Source of the DNA: Streptomyces sp. NBC_00690
Lineage (GTDB): Bacteria > Actinomycetota > Actinomycetes > Streptomycetales > Streptomycetaceae
Direction of reading: 5' to 3'
DNA length: 64,000 bases
Assembly (NCBI RefSeq): GCF_036226685.1
Contig: NZ_CP109009.1
Location: 3,038,001-3,102,000, forward strand
Each line of letters begins with the position of its first letter. Within the stretch, counting starts at the first letter, position 1. A program made the translations under genes and the position numbers. The notes beneath the pieces are model-generated. The model did no database searches. It was given only the letters and a program-made list of their open reading frames with translations, and was not told the origin of the DNA. Shown here in pieces: positions 26,992 through 36,125 of this stretch.

Positions 26992-28185
26992 ATGTTCCAC
27001 GCTCCCCTTGGATCGCGCAGAACCCCGGGCCCCCAAGCCCGGGAGCCGAGCTCCGTGTCCGCGGCGACTGTGACCGATACGACGTCCCCCGAGAGGGTCT
27101 CAACGTCGCCCGCCGCGACGACACATGACCCCGCCGCCCCGCCCCGGGAGGCTTCGACCGCCCCCCGGCGGGACGCCTTCTTCGACAACGCCAAGTACCT
27201 GGCGATCGTCTTGGTGGCCATCGCCCACGCCTGGGAACCGGTCATGGAGGGCAGCCGCGCCTCGCGGGCGCTGTACATGCTCGTCTACACCTTCCACATG
27301 CCGGCGTTCATCATCGTCTCGGGCTACTTCTCGCGGAGCTACAGCGGCCGTCCCCACCAAGTCAGACGGCTGCTGACCGGAATCGCCCTCCCCTATGTGG
27401 TCTTCGAGTTGCTGTACTCGCTGTTCAGGCGCTGGGCCGGTGATGAGCCGGGGCAGCCCATCAGCCTCCTCGACCCCTTCTATCTGACCTGGTTCCTGGC
27501 GGCCCTCTTCATCTGGCGGTTGACGACCCCGCTGTGGCGTCAGATCCGCCGGCCGCTGCCCGTCGCCCTGGTCGTCGCCTCGCTCGCGGCCCTCACCCCC
27601 GGCATCGGCGACGACCTCAACCTCCAACGCGTGCTCCAGTTCCTACCGTTCTTCGTCCTCGGGCTGGTCCTGCGCCCCGAGCACTTCCAACTGGTGCGCC
27701 GTCCCGAGATCCGCGTGTTGTCGCTACCGCTCCTCGCCGGCGCCTTCGCCCTCGCCTACTGGCTCGCGCCGTCGATGGACCTCGGCTGGTTCTACCGCTC
27801 CTCCAGCGCACAGGAATTGGGCGCCTCGTGGTGGACGGGCATCGTGATGACGCTGCTGCTCTTCTGTCTCGGAGCCGTCCTGACCGTGGCGTTCCTCTCC
27901 TGGGTGCCGCGTCGGCGGACCTGGTTCACCGTGCTGGGCGTGGGAACCATCTGCGGCTATCTGCTGCACGGCTTTCCCCTGAAGGCCGCTGAGTACGCGG
28001 GGGTGTTCGACACCTACGACTGGCTCAGCGATCCCGCCGGCGAGGTGCTGCTGACCGTGGTCACGGCGGCCCTGGTGACCCTGATGTGCACTCCCCCGGT
28101 CCGTAGGGCCCTGCGCTGGGCGACCGAGCCGGAGATGCGCTGGGCGTTTCGCCGGGACGCGACCGACCTGGGACCGGGGCGCTGA
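26992..28185 (+). CDS. Acyltransferase family 3 integral membrane protein
   Basis: A 397-residue protein. About 60 N-terminal residues are low-complexity Ala/Pro/Thr; the Acyl_transf_3 domain begins with FFDNAKYLAIVLVAIAHAWEP, whose His is the family's usual catalytic residue, and contains about ten membrane helices to residue 380 (FHMPAFIIVSGYFSR; PYVVFELLYSLFR; GYLLHGFPLKA). These enzymes move acyl groups onto sugars or lipids at the membrane. ATG 26992 has AGGG upstream; GTG 26983 is an alternative. Substrate unknown; nearby carotenoid genes make a cell-envelope or pigment role possible but unproven. Confidence 0.88.
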   Translation: MFHAPLGSRRTPGPQAREPSSVSAATVTDTTSPERVSTSPAATTHDPAAPPREASTAPRRDAFFDNAKYLAIVLVAIAHAWEPVMEGSRASRALYMLVYTFHMPAFIIVSGYFSRSYSGRPHQVRRLLTGIALPYVVFELLYSLFRRWAGDEPGQPISLLDPFYLTWFLAALFIWRLTTPLWRQIRRPLPVALVVASLAALTPGIGDDLNLQRVLQFLPFFVLGLVLRPEHFQLVRRPEIRVLSLPLLAGAFALAYWLAPSMDLGWFYRSSSAQELGASWWTGIVMTLLLFCLGAVLTVAFLSWVPRRRTWFTVLGVGTICGYLLHGFPLKAAEYAGVFDTYDWLSDPAGEVLLTVVTAALVTLMCTPPVRRALRWATEPEMRWAFRRDATDLGPGR

Positions 28186-28205
28186 GTGCGGCGCAAGGCC
28201 ACGAC

Positions 28206-28652
28206 TCAGACGAGCCCCAGGAGCTCCCGGGTCTTCGCGTACTTTGCGATCAGCCGGGTCCGGGTGGCCTCGTCCAGTGCGGCCAGCCGCTGCGGGTCGG
28301 TGTTGTGCGCCAGGTCGGCCTCCTTGACCAGCAGGGCGCCCGGAGTGGCCAGGATGCGCCGGGTGTAGCTCTCCATGTCCTCGCCCTCGCCTTTGGTGAG
28401 GGCGAGGACGATGTCCTTGACGGACTGCGGAAGCTCGGCGGTCTGGAGCCACTCCAGGGACAGGACGTGGTCCTCCACGGCGTCGTGGAGCCATCCGGCG
28501 GCGATCTGCTCGTCGCTGCCGCCGCGGGCGCGCACGCCGTTGGCGACCGCGGCGATGTGCTGGGCGTAGGGCTGACCGGTCTTGTCGGTCTGGCCTTCGT
28601 GAGCGGCTCGGGCGATGGCCTCGATCTCCGCGAGCGTCAGGGACTGCGACAT
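28206..28652 (-). CDS. HD-domain protein, (p)ppGpp hydrolase-like
   Basis: A 148-residue protein from ATG 28652 (MSQSLTLAEIEAIARAAHEG). Motifs of a small metal-dependent phosphohydrolase: HEGQTDKTGQPYAQH, GWLHDAVEDH and ADLAHNT. This matches single-domain RelA/SpoT-like HD hydrolases (Mesh1-like). The extra 152 residues of the longer frame are unrelated. Convergent with the acyltransferase gene and divergent from crtY. Nucleotide specificity cannot be read from the sequence. Confidence 0.85.
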   Translation of the reverse strand: MSQSLTLAEIEAIARAAHEGQTDKTGQPYAQHIAAVANGVRARGGSDEQIAAGWLHDAVEDHVLSLEWLQTAELPQSVKDIVLALTKGEGEDMESYTRRILATPGALLVKEADLAHNTDPQRLAALDEATRTRLIAKYAKTRELLGLV

Positions 28653-28953
28653 GGGGCGACTGTACGGCGCCGGGGTTCCGCGCGCCCCTCGTGCGATACC
28701 GACCGCCGTCCGAGGGGGCAACGGAACGAACAAGGGGACGAATCCGCGCCGTCTGCATCCAGCGAGCCCCCTCGACCGGAATTCACCGTGGCGGGGTGTT
28801 CGTTTCACTCCGCCACGCGGGCCCCCGCCGGTTGGCGGGGTTGACGTCGTCGGGGCGGGCAGACTCGCTGCCGTCGGACCGTACCGCCCGCCCGGTGCCC
28901 CCGGGCGGCCGTGGCATTCGGGCGCATCACGACAGAGCCGGGGAGGAACCGAA
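28653..28953. promoter_or_regulatory. Divergent gap upstream of crtY
   Basis: 300 bases with no gene; it should hold the crtYTU promoter. A GGAAC box near 28719 has no clear partner, so I do not assign a sigma factor. Confidence 0.4.
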
Positions 28954-30240
28954 GTGAGCCAGGAGCTGATCGCGGCCGATGTGGTCATCGTCGGTGCGGG
29001 AGCCGCCGGGCTCACTCTCGCCCATGCGCTCACGGCCCCCGGCGGCAGACGTCTGTCGATCGTCCTGGTCGAGGCCCCCGAAGGTCCGCTACGGCCACCC
29101 GATCGCACCTGGTGCTTCTGGGAGAAGCCCGAGGGGGAGTACGAGGACGCCGTGGTGGCGTCCTGGCGGCGGTTGCGGGTCCACGGCCCCGACGGCGAGC
29201 GGATCGAACGCGAGCTGGATGCCCTGCGCTACAAGATGGTCCCCTCCACCCGGTTCGAAGAGGTCGTCTCGGAGCGGCTCGGAAGCACATCAGGCGTACG
29301 CCGGGTGACGGCGACGGCCCATGAGGTCCGCCAGGTGTCCGAGGGGGCCGAGGTCCGGTGCACCACGGTGGACGGGGACGAACTGACCGTACGCGGAAAG
29401 TCCCTGTACGACTCGCGCCCACCGAGAGTGCGCCCGCCGTCCCGCACCACCCTGCTCCAGCACTTCCGCGGCTGGTTCGTCCACACCGACGGACCCGTCT
29501 TCGATCCGGACGTGGTCGAGCTGATGGACTTCCGCGTGCCCCAGCCCCGGCACGGGCTCGCCTTCGGCTATGTCCTTCCGCTCGGGCCGCGCGACGCCCT
29601 GGTGGAGTACACCGAGTTCTCCCGCGCGCCCCTGTCCCGGCAGGCGTACGAGTCCGCGCTTGAGCTGTACACGCGGGAGGTGCTGAAACTCGGCCCGCTC
29701 CTGGTGCGCGGCGCCGAGGAGGGAGTGATCGCGATGACCGACGCACGTTTCCCGCGCCGGGCGGGATCGGCCGCCTTCCGCATCGGCGCGGCGGGCGGTG
29801 CGACCCGACCCGCCACGGGGTACACCTTCGCGGCCGTGCAGCGGCAGACCCGCGAGATCGCCGACGGGCTGCGCATCGAGGGACGGGCCACCGCCCCGGC
29901 ACCCCATCCGCGCAGGGCGCTCGCCATGGACGCCGTGCTGCTGCGGGCGCTGGACACCGGTCGGATCGACGGACCCGACTTCTTCACCTCGCTCTTTCGC
30001 CACACGCCACCGGATCGACTGCTGCGCTTCCTCGACGGCCGCACCCGGCTGTGGGAGGACATCCGGATCGGCTTCACCACTCCCGTACGCCCCATGCTCC
30101 GTACCGCGCTGGAACTGCCGCTGCTGCGGCGCACCGCCCAGCGTGGCCCGGGAGCACACGGGGGCGGGCGGACTCCCCCACTCGCTGAGGAAGGCACTGA
30201 TGACACTCCTGCGGGACCAGGACCTCGCCCACGCCTTTGA
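28954..30240 (+). CDS. crtY: Lycopene cyclase
   Basis: Closes lycopene ends to beta-carotene. The protein has 428 residues from GTG 28954, with GGGGAGGAAC upstream; the longer frame from 28615 is noncoding at its start. The Rossmann motif DVVIVGAGAAGLTLAHAL is at 9-26. CrtY-family segments DRTWCFWEKPEG, DSRPPR, HFRGWFVHTD, VLPLGPRDALVEYTEFS and GGATRPATGYTF are all present. It heads the crtY-crtT-crtU operon; crtT starts 41 bases before the crtY stop. Pathway: isorenieratene-type aromatic carotenoids as in S. griseus and S. coelicolor. Confidence 0.95.
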   Translation: MSQELIAADVVIVGAGAAGLTLAHALTAPGGRRLSIVLVEAPEGPLRPPDRTWCFWEKPEGEYEDAVVASWRRLRVHGPDGERIERELDALRYKMVPSTRFEEVVSERLGSTSGVRRVTATAHEVRQVSEGAEVRCTTVDGDELTVRGKSLYDSRPPRVRPPSRTTLLQHFRGWFVHTDGPVFDPDVVELMDFRVPQPRHGLAFGYVLPLGPRDALVEYTEFSRAPLSRQAYESALELYTREVLKLGPLLVRGAEEGVIAMTDARFPRRAGSAAFRIGAAGGATRPATGYTFAAVQRQTREIADGLRIEGRATAPAPHPRRALAMDAVLLRALDTGRIDGPDFFTSLFRHTPPDRLLRFLDGRTRLWEDIRIGFTTPVRPMLRTALELPLLRRTAQRGPGAHGGGRTPPLAEEGTDDTPAGPGPRPRL

Positions 30241-30937
30241 CCGCGCCGCCGGCACGTATGACCGGCTGGTGGCGATGAACCCGGGCTACCACGCCGATCT
30301 GAGGCGTTCGGCCCGACGGCTTCGGCTGCCCGACGGCGGCGCGGGGTTGCGGCTGTTGGACCTCGGCTGCGGTACGGGCGCCTCCACGGCGGCCCTGCTG
30401 CGGGCCGCGCCGCACGCCGAGATCACCGCCGTCGACGCCTCCGCGGGCATGCTGGAGCGAGCGGCGGCGAAGCGCTGGCCGCAGCACGTGAGTTTTGTGC
30501 ACGCCTCGGCGGAGGAGTTGGCACAGCGGGCCGGTGGGGAGGGGACGTACGACGCCGTCTTCGCCGCCTACCTCCTGCGCAATGTGACGGACCCGGACGG
30601 CGTACTCGCCTCGGTCCACTCCCTGCTGCGGACCGGTGGACGGCTGGCCGTCCATGAGTACAGCCTGAGCGGGCTCGCGCCGCACCGGGCGGTGTGGACG
30701 GCCCTGTGCCGGGGAGTGATCATCCCGGCCGGCACCCTGACCGGCGACCGGGACCTCTACCACCATCTGTGGCGCAGCGTGCTGGCCTTCGACACCGCGC
30801 CGCAGTTGGCCACCCGGCTCGTGCGCGCCGGGTGGGGCGGGGTGCGGATCGTACCGATGCCCGGTTGGAGCACCGGCGTCGTGCACACGTTCCTGGCGCG
30901 GCGCAGCGCGGCCCGAGCGGATGGGGTCGTGGCATGA
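30200..30937 (+). CDS. crtT: CrtT-type SAM-dependent methyltransferase
   Basis: A 245-residue UbiE-like class I methyltransferase. SAM motif I is LLDLGCGTGASTAAL near residues 52-66; AEITAVDASAGMLERA and DAVFAAYLLRNVTDP follow. It overlaps crtY by 41 bases and crtU by 4. CrtT occurs between crtY and crtU in Streptomyces isorenieratene clusters, but its exact methylation target has not been defined to my knowledge. Start is ATG 30200, with GAGGAAGG upstream. Confidence 0.92.
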   Translation: MTLLRDQDLAHAFDRAAGTYDRLVAMNPGYHADLRRSARRLRLPDGGAGLRLLDLGCGTGASTAALLRAAPHAEITAVDASAGMLERAAAKRWPQHVSFVHASAEELAQRAGGEGTYDAVFAAYLLRNVTDPDGVLASVHSLLRTGGRLAVHEYSLSGLAPHRAVWTALCRGVIIPAGTLTGDRDLYHHLWRSVLAFDTAPQLATRLVRAGWGGVRIVPMPGWSTGVVHTFLARRSAARADGVVA

Positions 30938-32481
30938 GCGGGGGTGGCAGCGGCGCCCCGAGGCGGGGCAGGGACCGCAGGGCCCGGGTGCTGATGCCGG
31001 CACCCGGTCACGACAGATGTACGGGGCAGGGACCGCACACGGCCGTCGTCGGAGGCGGCATCGCGGGTCTGGCGGCGGCGGTCGCACTGGCCGAACGCGG
31101 GGTGCGGGTGACGCTCCTGGAGAGCGAACCCTTCCTCGGCGGACGGCTGGCGGGGTGGCAGGACCAGTTGGCCGACGGCTCCACGGTGACGATGAGTCGA
31201 GGGTTCCACGCCTTCTTCCGCCAGTACTACAACCTGCGGGGGCTACTGCGCCGGGCCGACCCCTCCTTGGCGGTGCTCTCCGGGCTGCCGGACTATCCGC
31301 TTCGCCACCGCGACGGGATGACGGACAGCTTCGCCCGGGTGCCGCGCACACCGCCGTGGAGCGCGCTGGGGTTCGTGGCGCTCAGCCCCACGTTCGGATG
31401 GCGGGATCTGGCCCGGATGGACCCACGGGCCGCGCTGCCGCTGCTCGATGTCCGGGTGCCGCAGGTGTACGAGCGGTTCGACGGGGTCAGTGCCTGGGAC
31501 TTCCTGCACTCGATCCGCTTTCCCGAGGCTGCGCACCACTTGGCGTTCGAGGTGTTCTCGCGGAGCTTCTTCGCCGATCCGAGGGAACTGTCCGCCGCGG
31601 AACTGCTGGTGATGTTCCACATCTACTTCCTCGGCTCGTCCGAGGGGCTGTTGTTCGATGTGCCCCGCGAGCCGTACCCGCAGGCGCTGTGGGACCCGTT
31701 GGAGGACTATCTGCTGCGGCTCGGTGGGCGGGTGCGCAAGGGTTCCCCGGTCGAGGAGGTGCGTCCCGAGGCCGACGGCGGCGTCCTGGTGACGGCGGAC
31801 GGGCGGCCCGAGCGGTACGACGCGGTGGTGCTGGCCCTCGATGTGGGCGGGCTGCGCCGGCTGGTCGCCGCATCGCCGCGGCTGGGCGACCCAGGTTGGC
31901 GGCAGAACGTCGAGGCGCTCCGCACGGCGCCGCCGTTCGTGGTGTCCCGGCTTTGGCTGGACCGGCCGGTGCGTGCCGATCGGGCGGGCTTCCTCGGGAC
32001 CAGCGGCTATGACGGACTCGACAATGTGAGCGTCCTCGACCGCTGGGAGGGTCAGGCGGCCCGTTGGGCGGCGCGGACCGGTGGATCGGTGGTGGAGCTG
32101 CATGGATACGCGGTCGACGAGGGCGCGGATCGGGCGCTCGTGGAGAAGCGGCTCTCGGCTCAGCTCCACGAGGTGTATCCGGAGACCAGGGAGGCCCGGG
32201 TCGTCGATGCCCGCCATGAATGGCGGGCGGACTGTCCGCTGTTCCCGGTCGGCGGGTTCCGTACCCGGCCGACCGTCCGCACCTCGCACCCCGGGGTGAT
32301 GGTGGCGGGTGACGTGGTGCGGACGGAGTTGCCGGTGGCGCTGATGGAGCGGGCGGCGACGACCGGTTTCCTGGCGGCGAACGCCCTGTTGGAGCGGTGG
32401 GGCGTGCGTGGGCATCCGCTGTGGACGGTGCCGCACGGCGGGCGGTCGGGGGTGTTGCGGGCGCTGGCCGCCCTGGGGTGA
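30934..32481 (+). CDS. crtU: Beta-carotene desaturase/methyltransferase (isorenieratene synthase)
   Basis: FAD-dependent enzyme that aromatises beta-ionone rings by desaturation and methyl shift. The protein has 515 residues. The FAD motif TAVVGGGIAGLAAAVALAE lies near 36-54, followed by SEPFLGGRLAGWQD and MSRGFHAFFRQYYNL, and near the C-terminus GVMVAGDVVRTELPVALMERAATTG is split across the typical GD site. About 30 basic N-terminal residues precede the core. It overlaps crtT by ATGA and ends 40 bases from the convergent Rieske gene. Confidence 0.93.
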   Translation: MSGGGSGAPRRGRDRRARVLMPAPGHDRCTGQGPHTAVVGGGIAGLAAAVALAERGVRVTLLESEPFLGGRLAGWQDQLADGSTVTMSRGFHAFFRQYYNLRGLLRRADPSLAVLSGLPDYPLRHRDGMTDSFARVPRTPPWSALGFVALSPTFGWRDLARMDPRAALPLLDVRVPQVYERFDGVSAWDFLHSIRFPEAAHHLAFEVFSRSFFADPRELSAAELLVMFHIYFLGSSEGLLFDVPREPYPQALWDPLEDYLLRLGGRVRKGSPVEEVRPEADGGVLVTADGRPERYDAVVLALDVGGLRRLVAASPRLGDPGWRQNVEALRTAPPFVVSRLWLDRPVRADRAGFLGTSGYDGLDNVSVLDRWEGQAARWAARTGGSVVELHGYAVDEGADRALVEKRLSAQLHEVYPETREARVVDARHEWRADCPLFPVGGFRTRPTVRTSHPGVMVAGDVVRTELPVALMERAATTGFLAANALLERWGVRGHPLWTVPHGGRSGVLRALAALG

Positions 32482-32521
32482 GGCGGCTCGGGTGGAGCGG
32501 GCACGGGCCGCGCCTTCGGGC

Positions 32522-33586
32522 TCAGCCGGGGAAGCGGCCCGTGCTCCGCAGTTGCCAGCGCCGTTCGGCGTAGGCGAGGTCGTCCCGCCACAGTCGGCCC
32601 GCTGCCCAGCGCATCAGTGGGCGCAGCGCGGGTGCGGCGGCCCGGGCGACGGCGAAGCCGGGCCGCTCGGACGTGGCCAGCACCGCTTCCACGACCGCGG
32701 TGCGCGGATGGCCGTGGGCATCGGGCGCCAGGGGGGTGGCATGGGTCTCGACGACCGAGGTGGCGCCCTCGCCCTCCGTGATGTGCATGACGACCGTGCG
32801 GGGTTCGGGTGCGGTGAAGACGGCGCGTACGGGGACCACGAGCCGGCCGGCGACCTTGAAGGAGACGTCCACGGCGAATGCGTCGGGATCTTCGCCGCTT
32901 TCGGGTCCTAGGGGTCCTTGGGAACTTTGGGGGCCTTCGGCCGCCGCGTCTTCGGGTGCCCGGACGACGGTCAGGTCCACGAAGGAGTACGGGTGGAACC
33001 AGGCGCCGTGCCAGGGGTCGAGCCGGTTCGCCACGATGTCCTCGGGCTCACACCGTCCCACTGCCGTGAACACGGCGTCGACCGTGGCGGTGGACGGTCG
33101 TGGCGGGACCACGGGTTCGGGCAGCGGTTCCTCGCCGCCGAGGGCGTCGAGCCTGACCCAGGCCAGCACCCCGTCGTCGTGGGCCGGGTAGGGCTCCCAG
33201 CCGGCGAAGGGGGAGCCGTCGAGTGCGAGGCCGTGCCAATGGCAGACGAGGGTGCCGCAGGACACCCGACTGTCCTTGAGCGGGGCTCCGAGGTGGGGGC
33301 AGGCTCCGGGGCCGGCGGTGAGTGCACCGGAGCGGGCGCGCCAGACGACGACCTCGACCCCGCCGATGGTCCGGCCGAAGGGGCGGTCCGCGGTGATGTC
33401 CCGGGAGGCGCCGATGACGTACCAGTTACCGCTGGGGCGGGTGGTGGCGCGTTTCAGCGCGGCGTCGATCAGTGCGGGTTTCGCCTGCCGCCAGGTGGGT
33501 TCCTGCTGTTCCCAGGGGGTGCGTGCGCCGGTGCGCAGCGGAAAGGAGCGACCGGTGCGCGGCGGGAAGCCTCGGCGCGGTGTCAT
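32522..33586 (-). CDS. Rieske [2Fe-2S] protein with DUF5914-type C-terminus
   Basis: A 354-residue protein. After 45 basic residues comes a Rieske domain with CPHLGAP and CHWHG, the two Cys and two His that bind the cluster. The remaining 200 residues resemble the DUF5914 region found in Streptomyces carotenoid loci. It is the last gene of the crtE-crtI-crtB operon and overlaps crtB by ATGA. This is the position of crtV in known clusters; a hydroxylase or other oxygenase step on the carotenoid is inference. Confidence 0.85.
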   Translation of the reverse strand: MTPRRGFPPRTGRSFPLRTGARTPWEQQEPTWRQAKPALIDAALKRATTRPSGNWYVIGASRDITADRPFGRTIGGVEVVVWRARSGALTAGPGACPHLGAPLKDSRVSCGTLVCHWHGLALDGSPFAGWEPYPAHDDGVLAWVRLDALGGEEPLPEPVVPPRPSTATVDAVFTAVGRCEPEDIVANRLDPWHGAWFHPYSFVDLTVVRAPEDAAAEGPQSSQGPLGPESGEDPDAFAVDVSFKVAGRLVVPVRAVFTAPEPRTVVMHITEGEGATSVVETHATPLAPDAHGHPRTAVVEAVLATSERPGFAVARAAAPALRPLMRWAAGRLWRDDLAYAERRWQLRSTGRFPG

Positions 33587-34578
33587 CGGCTCCCCCTCAC
33601 TCCCGCGGCAGCCGGTACGTCATCGGCGCCTCCGGGTCGGGTGGGGCGGGTGCGCAGTCGGGCGCCGACGATCGCGGCGAGGCCGCCGAGTGCCACGGCC
33701 GCGCGGCGTCTGCGGGGAACCACGGCCCTGCGGTGCAGTACGCGGTGGTCGTCGTCGGCGATCGCGTCGAGGATGCCTCCGTACAGGGTGAAGGCGGTAC
33801 GGATGCAGGGGCGGGCGCGCGGGTCGAGCAGGTCGATTCCCGGTTCGGCTTCCCGGTAGACCTCGCGGTTGAGTGCACAGGCTGCGATGAGGGCCTCCCG
33901 GATGCGGGGGTCGGTGCGGCCGGTGCGACGGCTCCACAGGAGGAGGTCGCGGTCGACGTCATGGGCTGCCAGGAGGTCTTCGGGGAGATAGACCCGGCCC
34001 CGGTCGAGGTCTTCGCCGACGTCCCGGATGAAGTTGGAGAGTTGGAAGGCCACTCCGAGGGCCGCGGCGTGGGGTGCGGCCTCCTCGCGGGCGGCGACCG
34101 TGCCCAGTACGGGGAGCATCTGGAGTCCGATGACGGCGGCGGAGCCGTGCATATAGCCGCGCAGGTCGTCATAGGTGGCATAGCGGGTGATGTGGAGGTC
34201 GCTGTGCATGGCGTGCATGAAGTCGGTGAAGAGGCCGGCGTCGATGTCGTGGGTGCGGGCGGTGTGGGCCAGCGCCCGGACGACGGGCTCGGTGCTGCGG
34301 CCGTCGTGCAGGGCGGTGACGAGTTGTCGTTGCAGCCCGGTGAGTGCGCGGTCGCGTTCCTCGGGGGGCGCCGGTGAGTGGAGGTCGTCGACGATGTCGT
34401 CGGCCCAGCGGGCGAAGCCGTAGAGGGCGTGGACGGCGGACCGGCGTTCGATGGGGAGCAGCCGGGTGGCCAGGAAGTAGGTCTTTCCGTGGCGGGCGTT
34501 CAGCTGTCGGCAGTGGGCGTAGTCGGTGCGCAGCTCCGGGTCGGTGATCCCTGCCGCGTCGAGTTCTCGTCGGGTCAT
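33583..34578 (-). CDS. crtB: Phytoene synthase
   Basis: Condenses two geranylgeranyl diphosphates into phytoene. The protein has 331 residues. Squalene/phytoene synthase signatures: [16 protein letters not shown] (first Asp-rich motif), [13 protein letters not shown], and [18 protein letters not shown] with YLPEDLL (second Asp-rich motif). A C-terminal Arg/Pro/Ala tail is unconserved. Overlaps crtI upstream and the Rieske gene downstream by 4 bases each. Confidence 0.96.
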   Translation of the reverse strand: MTRRELDAAGITDPELRTDYAHCRQLNARHGKTYFLATRLLPIERRSAVHALYGFARWADDIVDDLHSPAPPEERDRALTGLQRQLVTALHDGRSTEPVVRALAHTARTHDIDAGLFTDFMHAMHSDLHITRYATYDDLRGYMHGSAAVIGLQMLPVLGTVAAREEAAPHAAALGVAFQLSNFIRDVGEDLDRGRVYLPEDLLAAHDVDRDLLLWSRRTGRTDPRIREALIAACALNREVYREAEPGIDLLDPRARPCIRTAFTLYGGILDAIADDDHRVLHRRAVVPRRRRAAVALGGLAAIVGARLRTRPTRPGGADDVPAAAGVRGSR

Positions 34579-36125
34579 CGGGCCTGCCTCTCCGGTTGAG
34601 GGGTGGTGGGCGTCGGGCGGGATGCTCGGGTGCGGGGGACGCGGGGCAGGCCGGTGATCCGGGCGGCTGCGAGCTTTCCGGAGATGAGCACGGTGGGTAC
34701 GCCCACGCCGGGGGTGGTGCCGCAGCCGGCGAGCACGGCGTTGTCGATGCCGCGGACCAGATTTCGCGGCCGGAACGGGCCGGTCTGGGCGAAGGTGTGC
34801 GCGGCGGAGAAGGGGGTGCCTGCGGCGTGCCCCTGGGCGGCCCAGTCCGCGGGGGTGATCAGGCGTTCCGCTTCGATGGAGTCGCCGAAGCCGGTGAGTC
34901 CGCGGCGTTCCAACTCGGCGATGAGCTGGTCCCGGTAGCGCGGGCTGAGGCCCTGCCAGTCGGCGGCCGAGGGGCCGATGTCGGTGTTGGGGCAGGGGGC
35001 GAGGACGTAGTGCAGATGCCGTCCTTCGGGGGCCAGGGACGGATCGTGGGTGGTGGGCCGGGTGATCAGCAGGGAAGGGTCGCTCATCAGCTGTCCGGTG
35101 CGGGTGAGTTCGTCGAAGGTGCGCTCCCAGGCATGACCGAAGGAGAGGGTGTGGTGGGCCAGTTCCGGCCAGGTGCGGTCGGTTCCGGCATGGATGACCA
35201 CCGCCGACGGGGAGTGGCGCAGCCGCAGCGGGCGGCGCGGGGTCCGGCCGAGCAGCCCGTAGACGATGGGCAGGTCGGGGGTGAGGACCACGGCGTCACA
35301 GGGCAGTTCTGCTCCGGTGGCCAATGCGACGGCGGTGATCCGGCCGCCTGAGCGGCGCAGCCCGGTCACTTCGGTGTCGTAGTGGAAGACGGCTCCGGCG
35401 TCCGTGGCGGATTCGGCCATCGCCCGTGGCAGGGCGTGCATGCCGCCGCGCGGGAAGTGGACGCCGGCGATGGTGTCCATGTAGGCGATCACGGCGTACG
35501 CGGCGAGGGCGCGGGCGGGTGGGACTCCGGCGTACAGGGCTTGGAAGGAGAAGACGCGGCGCAGCCGGGGGTCGTTGAGGAAGCGGCCGATCTGGCTGTC
35601 GAGGGTGCCGAAGGCGCGCAGCGCCGCGAGTCGGGCGAGGTCGGGGTGGAGGAGTTGGAGTGGTGAGTCGAAGTTGGTGTCGATGAATCGATTCATCTGG
35701 GCCCGGTAGAGGGCGTGAAGCCAGTGCCTGAGTCGCCGGTATCCGGCGGCTTCCGCGGGTCCGGCGAAGCGGCGGATCTCCTCTTCCATGGCGTCCGCAC
35801 CGGTGTGGACGTCCAGTTGGGAGCCGTCGGCGAAGCGGGCCCGGTAGGCGGGGTGGAGTTCGGTGAGCTGGAGGCGGTCGGCGAGGGAGTCGCCCACGGC
35901 GGCGAACGCGTCGTCGGCGAGTTCGGGCATGGTGAGCACGGTCGGGCCGGTGTCGAGGTGGTAGCCGCCGAGGAGTTCATGGCCGGCCCGGCCGCCGGGC
36001 TCCGCGGCGCGTTCGACGACGGTCACCCGTCGGCCGGCGCCCAGGAGGTGGAGCGCCGCGGAGAGCCCGGACAGGCCGGCTCCGACGACCACGACATGGT
36101 CGGTTGCCCCGCTGATGGTCCTCAT
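34575..36125 (-). CDS. crtI: Phytoene desaturase
   Basis: Converts phytoene to lycopene. The protein has 516 residues. The FAD-binding motif [20 protein letters not shown] starts near residue 11, the second FAD contact [19 protein letters not shown] follows, and the bacterial desaturase C-terminal signature is seen in [19 protein letters not shown]. Tightly coupled to crtE (stop overlapping ATG) and crtB. The last 25 residues are Pro/Thr/Arg-rich and unconserved. Confidence 0.96.
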   Translation of the reverse strand: MRTISGATDHVVVVGAGLSGLSAALHLLGAGRRVTVVERAAEPGGRAGHELLGGYHLDTGPTVLTMPELADDAFAAVGDSLADRLQLTELHPAYRARFADGSQLDVHTGADAMEEEIRRFAGPAEAAGYRRLRHWLHALYRAQMNRFIDTNFDSPLQLLHPDLARLAALRAFGTLDSQIGRFLNDPRLRRVFSFQALYAGVPPARALAAYAVIAYMDTIAGVHFPRGGMHALPRAMAESATDAGAVFHYDTEVTGLRRSGGRITAVALATGAELPCDAVVLTPDLPIVYGLLGRTPRRPLRLRHSPSAVVIHAGTDRTWPELAHHTLSFGHAWERTFDELTRTGQLMSDPSLLITRPTTHDPSLAPEGRHLHYVLAPCPNTDIGPSAADWQGLSPRYRDQLIAELERRGLTGFGDSIEAERLITPADWAAQGHAAGTPFSAAHTFAQTGPFRPRNLVRGIDNAVLAGCGTTPGVGVPTVLISGKLAAARITGLPRVPRTRASRPTPTTPQPERQAR

